From: Serripes groenlandicus
Taxonomy: Eukaryota; Mollusca; Bivalvia; Cardiida; Cardiidae
Reading direction: 5' to 3'
DNA length: 64,000 nt
Assembly: GCA_031761405.1 (NCBI GenBank)
Contig: JASEVX010000338.1
Span: 113,666-177,665, forward strand
A program made the translations under genes and the position numbers. A model generated the notes under the pieces. The model made no database searches. It saw only the letters and a list, made by a program, of their open reading frames with translations, and was not told the DNA's origin. Below, in pieces: positions 56,901 to 59,135 of this stretch; position 1 is the stretch's first letter; each line of letters opens with the position of its first letter.

Positions 56901-59135
56901 CCTAAAGTTCTCTGCTGTATATAGAAATCAGAATTTATCTGTTTAATAAACTTTAATGGGACACATATGACCTCAGAAATATTAGAAGTTAACTTTTGAT
57001 AGAATTGAAAAAAATAAAAGGAAAAGGAGACACAATGTTTTCTAAAAGTTCTCTGCTGTATAGAAATCGGAATTTATCTGTATAACCCTTTCCCTTATAC
57101 GACAATTCTGCAGCAGACGACTTTGAACATATTTTCTCAAAAAATAGAAAATCTCTATAATTAAATGGATAACATATTACTAAAAGTAGAAAACGTTGGG
57201 GCAAAAGGACAAATTACCCATTTTGAGCAATTTCTTCTTTTGTCATTATGTTTTCAAAAAGCTCTCTGCTGAAGACGCGTCAGATAGCGTCTATATGAGG
57301 GTAAGGGTTAATAAACATGCAGGTAAAGCATTTAAGTCGTTTAACCCTTCCCCAAATGTGCAAATGCATTGTTAAGCAGGCAAATTATGTTATCATTTTG
57401 GTACAAATAGAAATGTCTTATCATGACTAAATTCTCCTAATCATTTAAATTCTATTAAATAATTGTACTTCTTTATAGAGATTTTCTATATATATTTGTT
57501 TAGATGTTTTATAAAATATGTTGTATAATGTGGGAAAGGGTGTATTGTTAAAAACATTTACCTAATGTCTTTTTTAACCCATTACCTCATATAGACGCTT
57601 TCTGACGCCTCTGCAGCAAACGGCTTTTTGAAAACATACTGACAAAAGAAGAAATTGCACAAAATGTGCAATTTCTCCTTTTACCACAATATTTTCCACT
57701 TTTTGAATGTTATCCATTTAATTATAGAGATTTACTATTTTTTGACAAAATATGTTCAAAGTCGTCTGCTGCAGAATTGTTGTATGAGGGAACGGGTTAA
57801 CTCTTTCCATGCCAAAGGCATATAAAGGCTGTTGCAAACAATGCCAATTCAGGTGAAACACGTCAGCTCTTAATGATTGATTGATTGATTGATTAATTTA
57901 TTGATTGATTGGGGTTTAACGCCGTTTTTTAAAAATAAATCAGTTATATCACCTACTCATGCATTTCCTGGTTTTCTCACACCAGTACTCCACACAACAA
58001 TCTTCCCAAGCAACTGGCTGCTTTTCCACATAGACTTAGCCCATTGGTGGAAGACGAATGATGCATGTCACATTGACTTTTGTCAATCCTTGGAAAGAAA
58101 ATTGGCCGAGCCGGGATTCAAACTCAAAACCCCTGGATTGACAGCCCGCGTCGCTACCGACTGAGCTACCGGGGCTCGGCAGCTCTTAACGAGCTGTCTC
58201 TCCTGAAATCTGCATTATTCGCTACTTAGACATTAAACTTAACCCTTTACCTCATACGCCAAATCTGCAGCAGATGACATTGAACATATTTTGTCAAAAA
58301 ATAGAAGATCTCTATAATTGAAAAAAAAAAAAAAAAGGATAACCTATGACTAAAAGTGGAAAACGTTGTGTCAAAAGGAAAAATTGCTCGTTTGAGCAAT
58401 TTCTTCTTTTGTCACTATGTTTTCAAAAGGCCGTCTGCTACAGAGGTATCAGAAAGCGTCTATATGAGGGAAAAGGTTAACTTCATTTTACTGTTGGAAG
58501 AAAAATTAATCTTTACCACATGGACGAAAAATGGAATTGTCCAATTCAGCCTTGTGAAATTCAGCAAAAAAAGAGGCCTTAATCCATGTACAACTAATCT
58601 TCAGCACATGCCTCCAAATTGTATGCTGCAGGTTTGTTGTATGTGGAATAGGTTAAAACCCTTTCCCTCATACAACAATTTTTGAACATATTTCGTCAAA
58701 AAATTGAAAATCTCTATAATTGAATGGATAACCTATGACTAAAAGTGGAAAACATTGTGGCATAAGGGGAAATTGCTCGTTTTGAGCAATTTCTTCTTTT
58801 GTCACTATGTTTTCAAAAATCCGTCTGCTGCAGAGGCGTCAGAAAGCATCTATATGAGGGAAAAGGTTAAACCCCAGATTGAGGAACTCAAAACAATCAA
58901 ACTGTATCAGTGGGATGATTCCTTTGATTACCCACATTAAAGGGCTTCAAGGTCAAATAAGGATTTCAGAACGTGAAATAAGTCGATCATTTATCTAAAA
59001 GCAGTACAAATTTCGTTGCAAAACTGAAAATAAATCCCAAAATATTAAATTTTCATAAACTTTAAAAATCAATATTATTTCAATGAAAGTGAAAGTAGAA
59101 AGGAAAATTGAACTTACACGAACATATTCTGTCAT
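5570..59135 (-). CDS. Mind bomb-type scaffold fused to a PARP catalytic domain (MIB-ANK-PARP), 20 coding exons
   Basis: Minus-strand gene assembled by hand. Exons in transcript order: 59135-59118, 56316-56241, 55066-54929, 52559-52388, 44674-44568, 42744-42544, 33443-33316, 32083-31973, 31237-31133, 26866-26662, 26175-26030, 24872-24724, 23590-23434, 20860-20700, 17607-17484, 13956-13854, 10296-10217, 9028-8868, 7410-7168, 5990-5570. All introns are GT-AG, all phases agree, and the total is 3,006 nt (1,001 aa). Seen: Mib_Herc2, ZZ finger, Mib_Herc2, two MIB repeats, ankyrin array, PARP domain. Family knowledge: MIB1/MIB2 are about 1,000-residue RING E3 ligases that ubiquitinate Notch ligands, with substrates bound by the N-terminal Mib_Herc2-ZZ-Mib_Herc2 module. 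The RING region is absent here and a PARP12/14-like mono-ADP-ribosyltransferase takes its place. Inference: a protein that modifies MIB-type partners with ADP-ribose. No expression evidence is available; the first exon is the least certain part. Confidence 0.92.
6292..7155. repeat. 'gagggccatgatggccc' interspersed element
   Basis: Begins 'agagggccatgatggccc' then 'gatcgcttgcctga'. It contains the 'accaatcaacatggcttgaa' and 'acatttctacaaaat' blocks and ends with 'cggacaaagggcgatcac', 'aataactcac', 'gagcactttatgctgagtta'. The head is a small palindrome and the tail a TGAGC/GCTCA hairpin. The same family recurs in the window. Its end lies about 15 bp past the donor of the exon at 7168. Confidence 0.8.
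7168..7410 (-). CDS. MIB-PARP exon 19: N half of the PARP catalytic domain (aa 781-862)
   Basis: Encodes GVMLPTHWDSMGKGDTLIKV, NKEFLGVRNNFCRTM, and IFKIERIQNKFMWEHYYL. 'LPxxWxxM' followed by 'F...M....I.xIERIQNxxxWExY' is the signature opening of PARP12/PARP14-type catalytic domains. Acceptor ATTCAG, strong donor GTAAGT; phase 2 in and 2 out. About 10-15 residues separate it from the last ankyrin helix. No WWE or helical regulatory domain is seen. Confidence 0.95.
7704..7764 (-). other. Possible cassette exon between the ankyrin and PARP exons
   Basis: Flanked by acceptor CTCCAG and strong donor GTAAGT. In the phase left by the last ankyrin exon it is open (20 codons, including RSNCCNVETSANIANI). 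It is 61 nt long, so including it would shift the PARP exons out of frame. Either a chance exon or a splice switch that removes the catalytic domain. Confidence 0.25.
8238..8843. repeat. 'ggaaaacaag...ggcggccatgtttttcaa' interspersed element
   Basis: Contains 'cacatataaggaaaacaag', 'ggcggccatgtttcttcaa' and 'ccccaaggaatatttgtgcc' blocks, and ends '..gatcacaaaagctcacctc' + 'gcacttcgtgctcaagtgag'. The same family forms the 165-bp array at 50268-51335. Confidence 0.8.
8868..9028 (-). CDS. MIB-PARP exon 18: last ankyrin repeat (aa 728-781)
   Basis: Encodes LAKLLGVAIKNDDTGIQISC, then LLLEARADVDIKNKDGKTPL and DLCTDTTTREFMK. 'LLEARADVDIKNKDGKTPLDL' is the final ankyrin repeat. Acceptor TTCCAG, donor AAAAG|GTCAGT; phase 0 in, 2 out. 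It joins directly in frame to the PARP exon at 7168-7410, so no extra exon is needed between them. Confidence 0.93.
9490..10216. other. Intron with one degenerate MITE, otherwise nothing recognised
   Basis: 9267-9485 is a decayed MITE. The rest is AT-rich intron DNA with no repeat recognised inside this window. Confidence 0.4.
10217..10296 (-). CDS. MIB-PARP exon 17: ankyrin repeat (aa 701-727)
   Basis: Encodes CDVNLQDNQGNTPLHVAQIS and RALPDQ, a textbook ankyrin 'VNxQDxxGNTPLHxA'. Acceptor TTTCAG, donor GTATGT; phase 1 in, 0 out. The junction codon with the preceding exon reads GAA (E). Confidence 0.93.
11270..11915. repeat. 'gggcaatgatggccctgg' interspersed element
   Basis: Same head palindrome as the family at 6292, then 'agcagccatgtttttcaac' blocks and the tail 'acaatagctcactctgagcc'. 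Internal partial duplications of the 'atcttggaagagagtcaccc' block. Confidence 0.75.
11955..12372. repeat. 'gccccgg..ccggggc'-bounded element with internal tandem duplication
   Basis: Begins 'ggatgccccggttg' and ends 'cgtatgccggggcataaaaa', an inverted pair. Between them, a roughly 165-bp unit ('ttggtccaacctcaaattga' to 'aacctgag') occurs twice, separated by GACGGA-rich stretches. Confidence 0.75.
12935..13503. repeat. About 34-bp minisatellite grown from the MITE interior
   Basis: About 16 units of 'aataagcaatttctcctctt' + 'gccacaatattaac'. The unit corresponds to the right arm of the MITE central palindrome (gagcaatttctccttttgcc + acaatgtttt). The array ends in MITE-like flank ('cttttcaattctagtccata'). 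Confidence 0.93.
13627..13866. repeat. 26-bp minisatellite overlapping an exon donor
   Basis: About 9 units of 'aagttaccaaacataagtaa' + 'atggac'. The last unit contains the real donor (complement of GTAACTT) and the final about 10 nt of the ankyrin exon at 13854. Confidence 0.93.
13854..13956 (-). CDS. MIB-PARP exon 16: ankyrin repeat (aa 667-701)
   Basis: Encodes AKANKNAVNNTHRSPLHIAV and SQSHKRMIELLLTF, an ankyrin repeat ('SPLHIAVxxxHxxxIELLL'). Acceptor TTTAAG, donor GTAACT; phase 0 in, 1 out. The final about 10 nt and the donor belong to the 26-bp array at 13627-13853. Confidence 0.9.
14007..14335. mobile_element. Two adjacent degenerate MITE copies
   Basis: 'aacccttacccacatacagc' with 'tttgcagcagacgac' at 14009, the central palindrome arms, and 'ctgctgctattgcgcaaaaa' at 14160; then a second partial copy ending near 14335 ('gtgagctgcagatttgtggt'). 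Confidence 0.6.
14690..15170. repeat. About 18-bp minisatellite grown from the MITE right end
   Basis: About 26 units of 'gcagatttgttgtatgtg' with variants (gagttg, tatatg, gaatgtg). This is the motif just inside the MITE right terminus (ctgcagatttgttgtatgtg). MITE left-arm sequence lies on the left side (14520-14600). It creates long spurious open frames on both strands. Confidence 0.94.
15362..17313. repeat. 'gccatgatggccc' element expanded into a roughly 170-bp array with higher-order structure
   Basis: Head 'aagaacgccatgatggccct' and tail 'cactcatcttgagcaaagct'-like 'caggtgagctaataaa'. Between them are about 10 units of about 170 bp (ggcggccatgttttttgacc, aatcaacatggcttgaagga, acatttctacaaaattattt, cactatagccatataaggca). 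The block from about 15440 repeats almost exactly 679 bp later (for example 'cactggcggccatatttttt' at 15601 and 16280), so four monomers were duplicated together recently. A poly-C run (about 20) sits at 16616-16635. Confidence 0.92.
17484..17607 (-). CDS. MIB-PARP exon 15: ankyrin repeat (aa 625-666)
   Basis: Encodes AAEIIIGKSPKLLDEKMEEG and then FTALHICAANNHTEIASALL, an ankyrin repeat with the MIB-like 'DEKxxxGxTALHxxAxNNHxExAxxLL' pattern. Acceptor TTGCAG, donor GTATTA; phase 2 in, 0 out. Confidence 0.93.
17726..17965. repeat. 'gtcccccgctttgg' element with inverted ends
   Basis: Left end 'gtcccccgctttggggctc', right end 'cttcgtaaagcgggggac', an imperfect inverted pair. The interior has 'gtcagggtcaaggtcacaag' and GACGGA-type repeats. 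Inserted in a truncated MITE; likely non-autonomous. Confidence 0.7.
18295..20640. repeat. About 153-bp satellite array inside a 'tacccccg..cgggggta' element
   Basis: About 14 monomers built around 'aagtaacaaagggcaataac', 'agagttatggttcttgtaca', 'gcacttcctct' and 'ttctccggacaag'. Two monomer types alternate (dimer about 305 bp), and a block repeats at about 918 bp (for example 19220-19411 against 20138-20329). Bounded by 'gattaatacccccgaacg' and 'ttcgtttatcgggggtataa'. Ends with an ACCG microsatellite. Confidence 0.92.
20645..20691. mobile_element. MITE right-end fragment abutting an exon donor
   Basis: 'gttcaaagtcgtctgctgca' then 'gaggg aaagcgttaa', ending 8 bp from the exon that starts at 20700. 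Confidence 0.75.
20700..20860 (-). CDS. MIB-PARP exon 14: ankyrin repeats (aa 572-625)
   Basis: Encodes DNDGDTPMHDCIIQRKRQSL, then KAKGADFSVQNKKGFNVLHL and AALKDCRK. 'DxxGDTPxHDxI' and 'NxxGFNxLHxAAL' match conserved MIB ankyrin passages. Acceptor TTACAG, donor GTATGA; phase 0 in, 2 out. A MITE end (TTAA at 20688-20691) lies about 8 bp inside the following intron. Confidence 0.94.
21385..23433. repeat. 73-bp array of ankyrin exon end plus splice donor, about 28 copies
   Basis: Unit: 'gtcctacctttatattgact', 'gaggcaccattttccaccaa', 'cagttttgtacaggtaagtg', 'atattaattttgat'. On the minus strand each unit has about 48 nt matching the end of the adjacent ankyrin exon (the KLLVENGASVNIK region) and its GTAGGA donor, plus about 25 nt of intron. 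Copies differ by point changes and small gaps. None has a good acceptor, so they are not complete exons. Confidence 0.95.
23434..23590 (-). CDS. MIB-PARP exon 13: ankyrin repeats; seed of the 73-bp array (aa 519-571)
   Basis: Encodes GLLLGKGAKTDVQNKKGQTC, LHITIGKGSL and CTKLLVENGASVNIK, a typical ankyrin 'LLLxxGAxxxxxxxxGxTxLHxA' series. Acceptor CTTCAG, donor GTAGGA; phase 2 in, 0 out. The last about 48 nt plus the donor form the unit of the downstream array at 21385-23433 (about 28 further copies). Which copy of the donor is used cannot be settled from DNA; the exon-proximal one keeps the frame. Confidence 0.88.
23722..23870 (-). mobile_element. Degenerate tRNA-SINE fragment
   Basis: 'agcccattgcaatggtggaa', 'gacttacgtcaatgactgaa' and 'tcaacccacaacccctggat' match the body and head of the tRNA SINE, but box B is decayed. 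Confidence 0.6.
24724..24872 (-). CDS. MIB-PARP exon 12: ankyrin repeats (aa 470-519)
   Basis: Encodes VNALHEHKTGLQLACYQGHL, EVVKYLLSNKAEIHIADEEG and DTALHFTAFG. This is one complete ankyrin repeat and the start of the next. The 'DxxGDxAxHxxAFG' passage is characteristic of MIB ankyrins. Acceptor CAACAG, donor GTAAGA; phase 0 in, 2 out. Confidence 0.94.
24880..25670. other. Intron, nothing recognised
   Basis: AT-rich intron between the exons at 24724 and 26030. No reading frame, tandem repeat or known element from this window is seen. Confidence 0.4.
26030..26175 (-). CDS. MIB-PARP exon 11: lead-in and first ankyrin helix pair (aa 421-469)
   Basis: Encodes GGVLADLFVGLLRALPADED and then MSVVEACAKGDMDTLRSIVG. 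The second segment has the ankyrin-type 'hVxAAxxGDxxxhxxhh' helix pattern that opens the MIB ankyrin region. Acceptor TTTCAG, donor GTATGG; phase 1 in, 0 out. Confidence 0.9.
26662..26866 (-). CDS. MIB-PARP exon 10: second MIB repeat, C half, and acidic linker (aa 353-421)
   Basis: Encodes TLGKVGRIVRIADDGDLRVK, then GDRVWIYSPVCCLPVEDLS, closing the second MIB repeat. An acidic linker (EMVEDEDDLQRMKRDVD) follows. Acceptor CTACAG, donor GTGAGT; phase 0 in, 1 out. The region just past the donor is a MITE end. Confidence 0.92.
27495..28165. repeat. 'catgatggccctgg' element, about 3.5 units
   Basis: Head 'acatgatggccctggaatcg' + 'ctcacctga', then repeated 'accaatcaacatggcttgaa' and 'acatttctacaaaattattt' units. 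Interrupted twice by 'tatgctaaagaattttctca' segments that occur at both 27790 and 28199, showing a duplication of about 410 bp. Confidence 0.8.
28366..29145. repeat. 'acaagagctgtccgcaagat' interspersed element
   Basis: Starts 'acaagagctgtccgcaagat' + 'agcatgctcgactat', with repeated 'gcaaaactttaaccagaatt' and 'gttactgagatat' blocks. A related copy begins at 49524 (acaagagctgtcggaggaca). Confidence 0.75.
29149..30622. repeat. 'gagggccatgaggccct' element with about 8 tandem units of about 170 bp
   Basis: Unit blocks: 'tttggcctagtgacctagtt', 'cttggcctagatatcactaa', 'gacaaagtttcaacatgctc', 'gcggcttccagagtgttaac'. Tail 'ggacaaaaggcgatcacaaa' + 'gagcactttgtgctctggtg' + 'agctaaaa'. Confidence 0.9.
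31133..31237 (-). CDS. MIB-PARP exon 9: second MIB repeat, N half (aa 318-352)
   Basis: Encodes VHSFSLGEAVTVLEDVNAVK followed by ELQEGHGGWNSDMNS. 'GxxVxVxxDxxxVKxLQEGHGGWxxxM' is diagnostic for MIB repeats. 35 codons, phase 0 in and out; acceptor TTCCAG, donor GTATGT. The acceptor edge is the seed of the tandem array at 31218-31770. Confidence 0.92.
31218..31770. repeat. About 40-bp array seeded on an exon acceptor
   Basis: About 13 imperfect units of 'aaaaactgtgtacctcaagt' + 'tacaaatag'. The first copy (31223-31250) is the 5' edge of the exon at 31133-31237 together with its acceptor. A 'gaccttgacctttgacctag' insertion interrupts the array near 31430. Confidence 0.82.
31822..31962. mobile_element. 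Short MITE copy ending beside an exon donor
   Basis: 'ttaacccttttccccataca' with 'tctgcagctgacgac' at the left, 'gttgcagatttggtgtatgt' at the right, ending about 11 bp from the exon at 31973. Internally deleted (about 140 bp). Confidence 0.7.
31973..32083 (-). CDS. MIB-PARP exon 8: first MIB repeat, C half (aa 281-317)
   Basis: Encodes CLTELGTIVDMLYEEKTIRL and then QFDDAKIWTVNRQCLSR, the 'GxIxxxxxxxxxRVxFxxxxxWxxxxxxL' half of a MIB repeat. Phase 0 in and out, exactly 37 codons. The acceptor and first 29 nt are duplicated 183 bp upstream at 32238-32266. A MITE end lies about 11 bp past the donor. Confidence 0.9.
32055..32420. repeat. Near-identical 183-bp tandem duplication containing an exon acceptor
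   Basis: 'tctacaatggtaccaagctc' begins at 32055 (inside the exon) and again at 32238 (inside the intron). The unit carries the first 29 nt of the exon, its acceptor, and a 'aactgtcactgaagatgata' + 'aatacccccaaaac' repeat element. The copies look nearly identical, so the duplication is recent. Confidence 0.95.
32540..33315. repeat. About 56-bp minisatellite resembling an exon donor edge
   Basis: About 14 units of 'ctgtttcatgccatagttcc' + 'ggccctactactttatgact' + 'atattataactataaa'. The last unit merges with the exon at 33316, whose end reads 'ctgtttcatgccatcgctcc' + 'agcccccgtac'. Confidence 0.93.
33316..33443 (-). CDS. MIB-PARP exon 7: first MIB repeat, N half (aa 238-280)
   Basis: Encodes 'KRSDKVRVNLEEREFKQMQ' and 'VYGGWSDGMKQ', matching the 'DxVxVxxxxxxFKxxQ...GGWxxxM' motif of the MIB repeat (the region that binds the C-box of Notch ligands in MIB1). 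Acceptor TTCACAG, donor CAG|GTAATA; phase 1 in, 0 out. The last about 30 nt of the exon resemble the unit of the adjacent minisatellite (32540-33315). Confidence 0.92.
33664..33999 (-). mobile_element. tRNA-derived SINE with head in triplicate
   Basis: Minus-strand SINE. The tail side is 'caattgattgattagggttt'; the head carries tRNA-like box A and box B ('gattcaaactcacaaccc' on the plus strand). The about 73-bp head unit occurs three times in tandem, each ending 'ggctt(gg)cttatgg'. The flanks share TATGGTT (33657-33663 and 34000-34006), a likely target duplication that is also inside the repeated unit. Confidence 0.85.
34440..35200. other. Intron, nothing clear
   Basis: No exon-like frame. 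A phrase 'aaaccctatgatgtaggtaa' resembles the hairpin at 5224 but no full copy is visible. Confidence 0.35.
35205..35755. repeat. 74-bp minisatellite, left part
   Basis: About 7.5 units of 'gttacctgctccttccatta', 'cattatcccatcaggcatac', 'agcaataatggcagaccaaa', 'acaactagtcttga'. The array is cut by the insertion at 35756 and resumes at 41838. Confidence 0.94.
36255..37595. repeat. About 405-bp tandem repeat, 3.3 copies
   Basis: Copies start at about 36258, 36661, 37063 and 37468 with 'tctgaactggattctgtctt' + 'ttttctctcattgatttaaa'. The fourth copy is diverged and truncated at 'gtaattttcttttcaggg'. Lies inside the 6.1-kb insertion. Confidence 0.92.
38070..39950. other. Interior of the 6.1-kb insertion, mostly unrecognised
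   Basis: One MITE-like copy at about 38790-39030; the rest has no reading frame or repeat that I recognise. Confidence 0.4.
39956..41438 (+). mobile_element. hAT-like non-autonomous element with CAGGCGCGTAGCT ends
   Basis: The left end CAGGCGCGTAGCTAGG is mirrored by CCCAGCTACGCGCCTG at the right. The flanks share GTCTT (39951-39955 and 41439-41443). A second internal inverted motif lies beside each end ('cttacgcacgt' / 'aagtgcgtaa'). 'CAG..CGTAGC' termini are common in hAT elements, but 8-bp duplications are expected for them and only 5 bp are seen here. Confidence 0.75.
40628..41060 (+). pseudogene. hAT-type (DUF4371/ZMYM-like) transposase fragment
   Basis: One frame reads VPFFGFMTDEATDASTMEQV followed by ALCLRYFDHTTKSVRLRW. 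The frame then shifts and continues as IIPDAVYNHCKAHSINLAIS. These match the core of hAT-like transposases of the DUF4371 kind ('..DEATDxSxxEQxxLxxRYxD' and 'HCxAHxxNLxxS'). Missing N terminus, at least one frameshift and no C terminus make it a dead fragment. Confidence 0.75.
41838..41975. repeat. 74-bp minisatellite, right part
   Basis: About 1.7 units identical in type to 35205-35755, continuing in phase after the insertion. Confidence 0.92.
42000..42225. mobile_element. TTAA MITE, near full length
   Basis: TTAACCCTTTCCTTCATACG left end, GCAGCAAACGAC, central palindrome (gaaattgcttgttttgagca + atttc), CTGCAGAGGCTTCAGAAAGT, and right end GAGGGAAAGGGTTAC. The right TTAA is mutated to TTAC. 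Confidence 0.88.
42544..42744 (-). CDS. MIB-PARP exon 6: end of second Mib_Herc2 domain (aa 171-238)
   Basis: Encodes GGASEEGTVTEITNWKKDSP, then VKVKWVATKKLGEYRMGGEG, VDVIY, and finally GPIKYYFDHLPLVG. 'G..GTV..I..W' and the closing '(K)YYxDHLPxxG' match the MIB second Mib_Herc2 domain. Acceptor TCACAG, donor GTGAGT, phase 1 in and 1 out. Confidence 0.92.
42995..43134 (-). mobile_element. tRNA-derived SINE, tail-truncated
   Basis: On the minus strand, the head has box A-like TAGCTCAGTTGGTAAC and a perfect box B-like GTTCGAATCCC. Only about 140 bp remain, ending at 'ccattggtggaagatgaatg'. Confidence 0.85.
43135..44255. repeat. About 45-bp minisatellite, about 25 units
   Basis: Unit 'gtgtgacaatagtgatcatg' + 'ctgattgaaagtacagacaa' + 'ttaaccata', with shorter deletion variants. 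Two sub-families (ctgatt / ccgatt) are blocked left and right. Begins exactly where the SINE head ends. Confidence 0.93.
44568..44674 (-). CDS. MIB-PARP exon 5: start of second Mib_Herc2 domain (aa 135-171)
   Basis: Encodes a short linker and then GVYAGATVMRGPHWKWKNDD, the start of the second Mib_Herc2 domain ('G..V.RGxxWxW..DDG'). Acceptor TTGCAG, donor GTAACA; phase 2 in, 1 out. A MITE copy begins 34 bp upstream of the acceptor (44708). Confidence 0.92.
44708..44890. mobile_element. TTAA MITE copy
   Basis: TTAACCCTTTCCTACATACA, TTTGCAGCAGACAAC, central 'gaagaaattgctcaacgatt', and right end 'gtgctgcagaattgttgcat' + 'gtgggaaagggttta'. Confidence 0.8.
44931..45162. mobile_element. TTAA MITE copy, degenerate
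   Basis: TTAACCCTTTCCCCTATATG at the left; 'tcatccgctgcagatacatc' and 'agtaggaaagggt' at the right. Internal palindrome eroded. Confidence 0.7.
45221..45760. repeat. About 49-bp AT-rich minisatellite, about 11 units
   Basis: Unit 'cataaccattttttatctga' + 'tatatttcaagtgtcaaata' + 'tagacataac'. No link to an exon edge or to the MITE is seen. Confidence 0.93.
46358..46587. mobile_element. TTAA MITE, full length
   Basis: TTAACCCTTTCCCTCATATA to TTTGAGGGAAAGAGGTTAA, with both GCAGCAGAC-type motifs and the central palindrome. Its right TTAA is shared with a second copy at 46584-46759. Confidence 0.88.
46584..46759. mobile_element. TTAA MITE, adjacent degenerate copy
   Basis: Starts TTAACCCTTTCCCAAATATA at the shared TTAA and ends 'atatgtaggaaagggttaa'. 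Confidence 0.7.
47050..48142. repeat. About 135-bp array bounded by a 'ccccatgtatggggg' hairpin
   Basis: About 8 units of 'ttattgagcggaaaccattt', 'aaggtcaccatgaccttgac', 'acctcaaaatcaataggggt', 'ccaacctgcacaccaagtat', 'gaagttcctgggcccaagc'. Tail of GGACGGAGGGACGGA repeats, then 'caccccc atgtatgggggag'. Confidence 0.9.
48399..48611. mobile_element. TTAA MITE, full length
   Basis: TTAAACCCTTTCCATCATAC, GTGCAGCAGACGAC, and GAGGGAAAGGGTTAA at the right. Confidence 0.88.
48709..49410. repeat. 'gaggaccaagatggccctaa' element, split by a MITE
   Basis: Head 'aagaggaccaagatggccct' and 'gatcacctgaa'. Interrupted by the MITE at 48928-49142, then 'tttctccctttgtgatgccg' and 'aaaggaacattcctgtgaag' blocks. 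Confidence 0.7.
48928..49142. mobile_element. TTAA MITE, full length, nested in another repeat
   Basis: TTAACCCTTTCCCTCATATA, CTGCAGCAGACGGC, and right end GTATGAGGGAAAGGGTTAA. Clean TTAA duplications on both sides. Confidence 0.92.
49524..50267. repeat. 'acaagagctgtcggaggaca' element
   Basis: Related to 28366-29145: repeated 'atatgcaggatagagttatt' and 'gttgcacgcaaaactttaac' blocks of about 190 bp. Confidence 0.75.
50268..51335. repeat. About 165-bp array, 5 units
   Basis: Unit 'ctccgccccctggcggccat', 'gtttttcaacggatcggaaa', 'caatcttggtaaagggtgcc', 'cacatataaggaaaacaagc'. Tail of 'acgacggacgacagacaacg' and 'agaatagctcaccttgggtg'. Confidence 0.92.
51740..52375. repeat. Element fragments of the 'aaccaaagttctc / aaaggaacattcctg' type
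   Basis: Two overlapping partial copies with 'ttttgccccctttctgatgc', 'cagcaaccaaagttc', 'caaaggaacattcctgtcaa' and tail 'agagcgatcagaatagatca'. Ends about 15 bp from the donor of the ZZ exon. Confidence 0.75.
52388..52559 (-). CDS. MIB-PARP exon 4: ZZ-type zinc finger (aa 78-135)
   Basis: Carries the full ZZ ligand set: C86/C89, C101/C104, C110/C113 and H119/H123, within 'TCDECKERPLIGLRWKCSAC' and 'DYDLCTTCYMTGKHDLSHGF'. In MIB proteins the ZZ finger sits between the two Mib_Herc2 domains, as it does here. Phase 1 in, 2 out. A MITE begins 18 bp upstream of the acceptor (52577). Confidence 0.95.
52577..52805. mobile_element. TTAA MITE, full length
   Basis: Left end (TT)TAGCCTTTCCCTCATATA, CTGCAGCAGACAGC, and right end GTATGAGGGAAAGGGTTAA. 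Lies 18 bp upstream of the ZZ exon's acceptor. Confidence 0.9.
52879..53177 (-). mobile_element. tRNA-derived SINE, full length, inserted in a MITE
   Basis: Minus strand. Head with box B-like GTTCGAATCCC ('gggattcgaactcacaaccc' on plus), body with 'atcacggcggccagttcacc', tail (AATC)n. Target duplication TCTCTATAATTGAA at 52865-52878 and 53178-53191, which is MITE interior sequence. Confidence 0.93.
53868..54000 (+). mobile_element. tRNA-SINE body fragment, plus strand
   Basis: 'cagccagccagttgcttgga', 'gtgtggagtactggtgtgag' and 'aggtgagctggccgccatga' are the SINE body in the opposite orientation. No tRNA head. Confidence 0.75.
54222..54453. repeat. 'gagggccatgatggccctgg' element, short copy
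   Basis: Complete palindromic head with 'attgctcacctgaa', a short interior, and end 'ctcaggtgagctaaaa'. Only about 230 bp, so this may be the compact ancestral form without the tandem units. Confidence 0.8.
54929..55066 (-). CDS. MIB-PARP exon 3: end of first Mib_Herc2 domain (aa 32-78)
   Basis: Encodes GTVVYVPKEGSSDNEVTVIW, then DSGRELRYRAGKDGKYDLRM and LDNSQIG. The 'WDxG..xYRxGxxGxYDL...DNxQIG' pattern is the second half of Mib_Herc2. Acceptor TTTTAG, donor GTATGA, phase 1 in and 1 out. Confidence 0.93.
55205..56175. repeat. 'gacctagtgacctagttttt' repeat region
   Basis: Alternating 'tttgacctagtgacctagtt' units and three about 130-bp units of 'gttgctgagatataaccaag', 'tcaagttctggcaaattatg', 'caaagtttcaggaaaattcc', 'agcaggg'. 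Confidence 0.8.
56241..56316 (-). CDS. MIB-PARP exon 2: start of first Mib_Herc2 domain (aa 7-32)
   Basis: Encodes MKAGVRVIRGPDWQKQ followed by QDGGEGHVG. This is the hallmark start of a Mib_Herc2 domain (RVxRGPDW...DGGEGHVGTV). Acceptor TATAG lies just before the ATG and donor GTAAG follows; the exon exits in phase 1. Its first codon is itself ATG, so it could be the true start. Upstream, two MITE copies begin 51 bp away at 56367. Confidence 0.9.
56367..56590. mobile_element. TTAA MITE, first of a head-to-tail pair
   Basis: TTAACCCTTTCCCTCATATA, CTGCAGCAAACAGC, right end 'gtatatgggaaagggttaa'. The right TTAA is shared with the next copy. Confidence 0.87.
56587..56816. mobile_element. TTAA MITE, best-preserved copy
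   Basis: TTAACCCTTTCCCTCATATA, CAGCAGACGGC, 'gaagaaattgcacaaaacg' / 'gcaaattctccttttgccac', then TCGTCTGCTGCAGAATTGTC and ATGAGGGAAAGGGTTAA. Good consensus proxy: 230 bp including both TTAA. Confidence 0.93.
57082..57311. mobile_element. TTAA MITE copy
   Basis: 'aaccctttcccttatacgac', TCTGCAGCAGACGAC, and right end 'gagggtaagggttaa'. The left TTAA has become TATA. Confidence 0.82.
57574..57800. mobile_element. TTAA MITE, full length
   Basis: TTAACCCATTACCTCATATA to TATGAGGGAACGGGTTAA, with all internal motifs. Confidence 0.88.
57874..58179 (-). mobile_element. tRNA-derived SINE, full length, with 10-bp target duplication
   Basis: Minus strand. The head GCCGAGCCCCGGTAGCTCAG has box A-like TAGCTCAGTCGGTAG and box B-like GTTTGAATCCC. 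About 306 bp with a body and a tail of AATC repeats. Target duplication CAGCTCTTAA at 57864-57873 and 58180-58189. Best reference copy for this family in the window. Confidence 0.95.
58239..58480. mobile_element. TTAA MITE copy
   Basis: TTAACCCTTTACCTCATACG, TCTGCAGCAGATGAC, and right end GAGGGAAAAGGTTAA. Carries a poly-A insertion at 58321-58336. Confidence 0.86.
58653..58870. mobile_element. TTAA MITE copy lacking the left GCAGCAGAC motif
   Basis: TTAAAACCCTTTCCCTCATA and right end GAGGGAAAAGGTTAA. The left sub-terminal motif is deleted. Confidence 0.85.
59118..59135 (-). CDS. Probable first coding exon (aa 1-6, MTEYVR)
   Basis: An 18-nt coding segment: ATG in an A-rich context (GAAAATGA), preceded by an in-frame TAG two codons upstream, and ending at a strong GTAAGT donor (59117-59111). 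It ends in phase 0 and joins the next exon in frame, placing MTEYVR before the first Mib_Herc2 domain. The alternative is that translation starts at the ATG that opens the 56241-56316 exon, with this exon as untranslated leader. RNA reads would decide. Confidence 0.5.

Noticed and set aside
57889..58164. 91-aa plus-strand frame over a SINE
   Set aside because: Antisense to the SINE; no domain and no splice sites.
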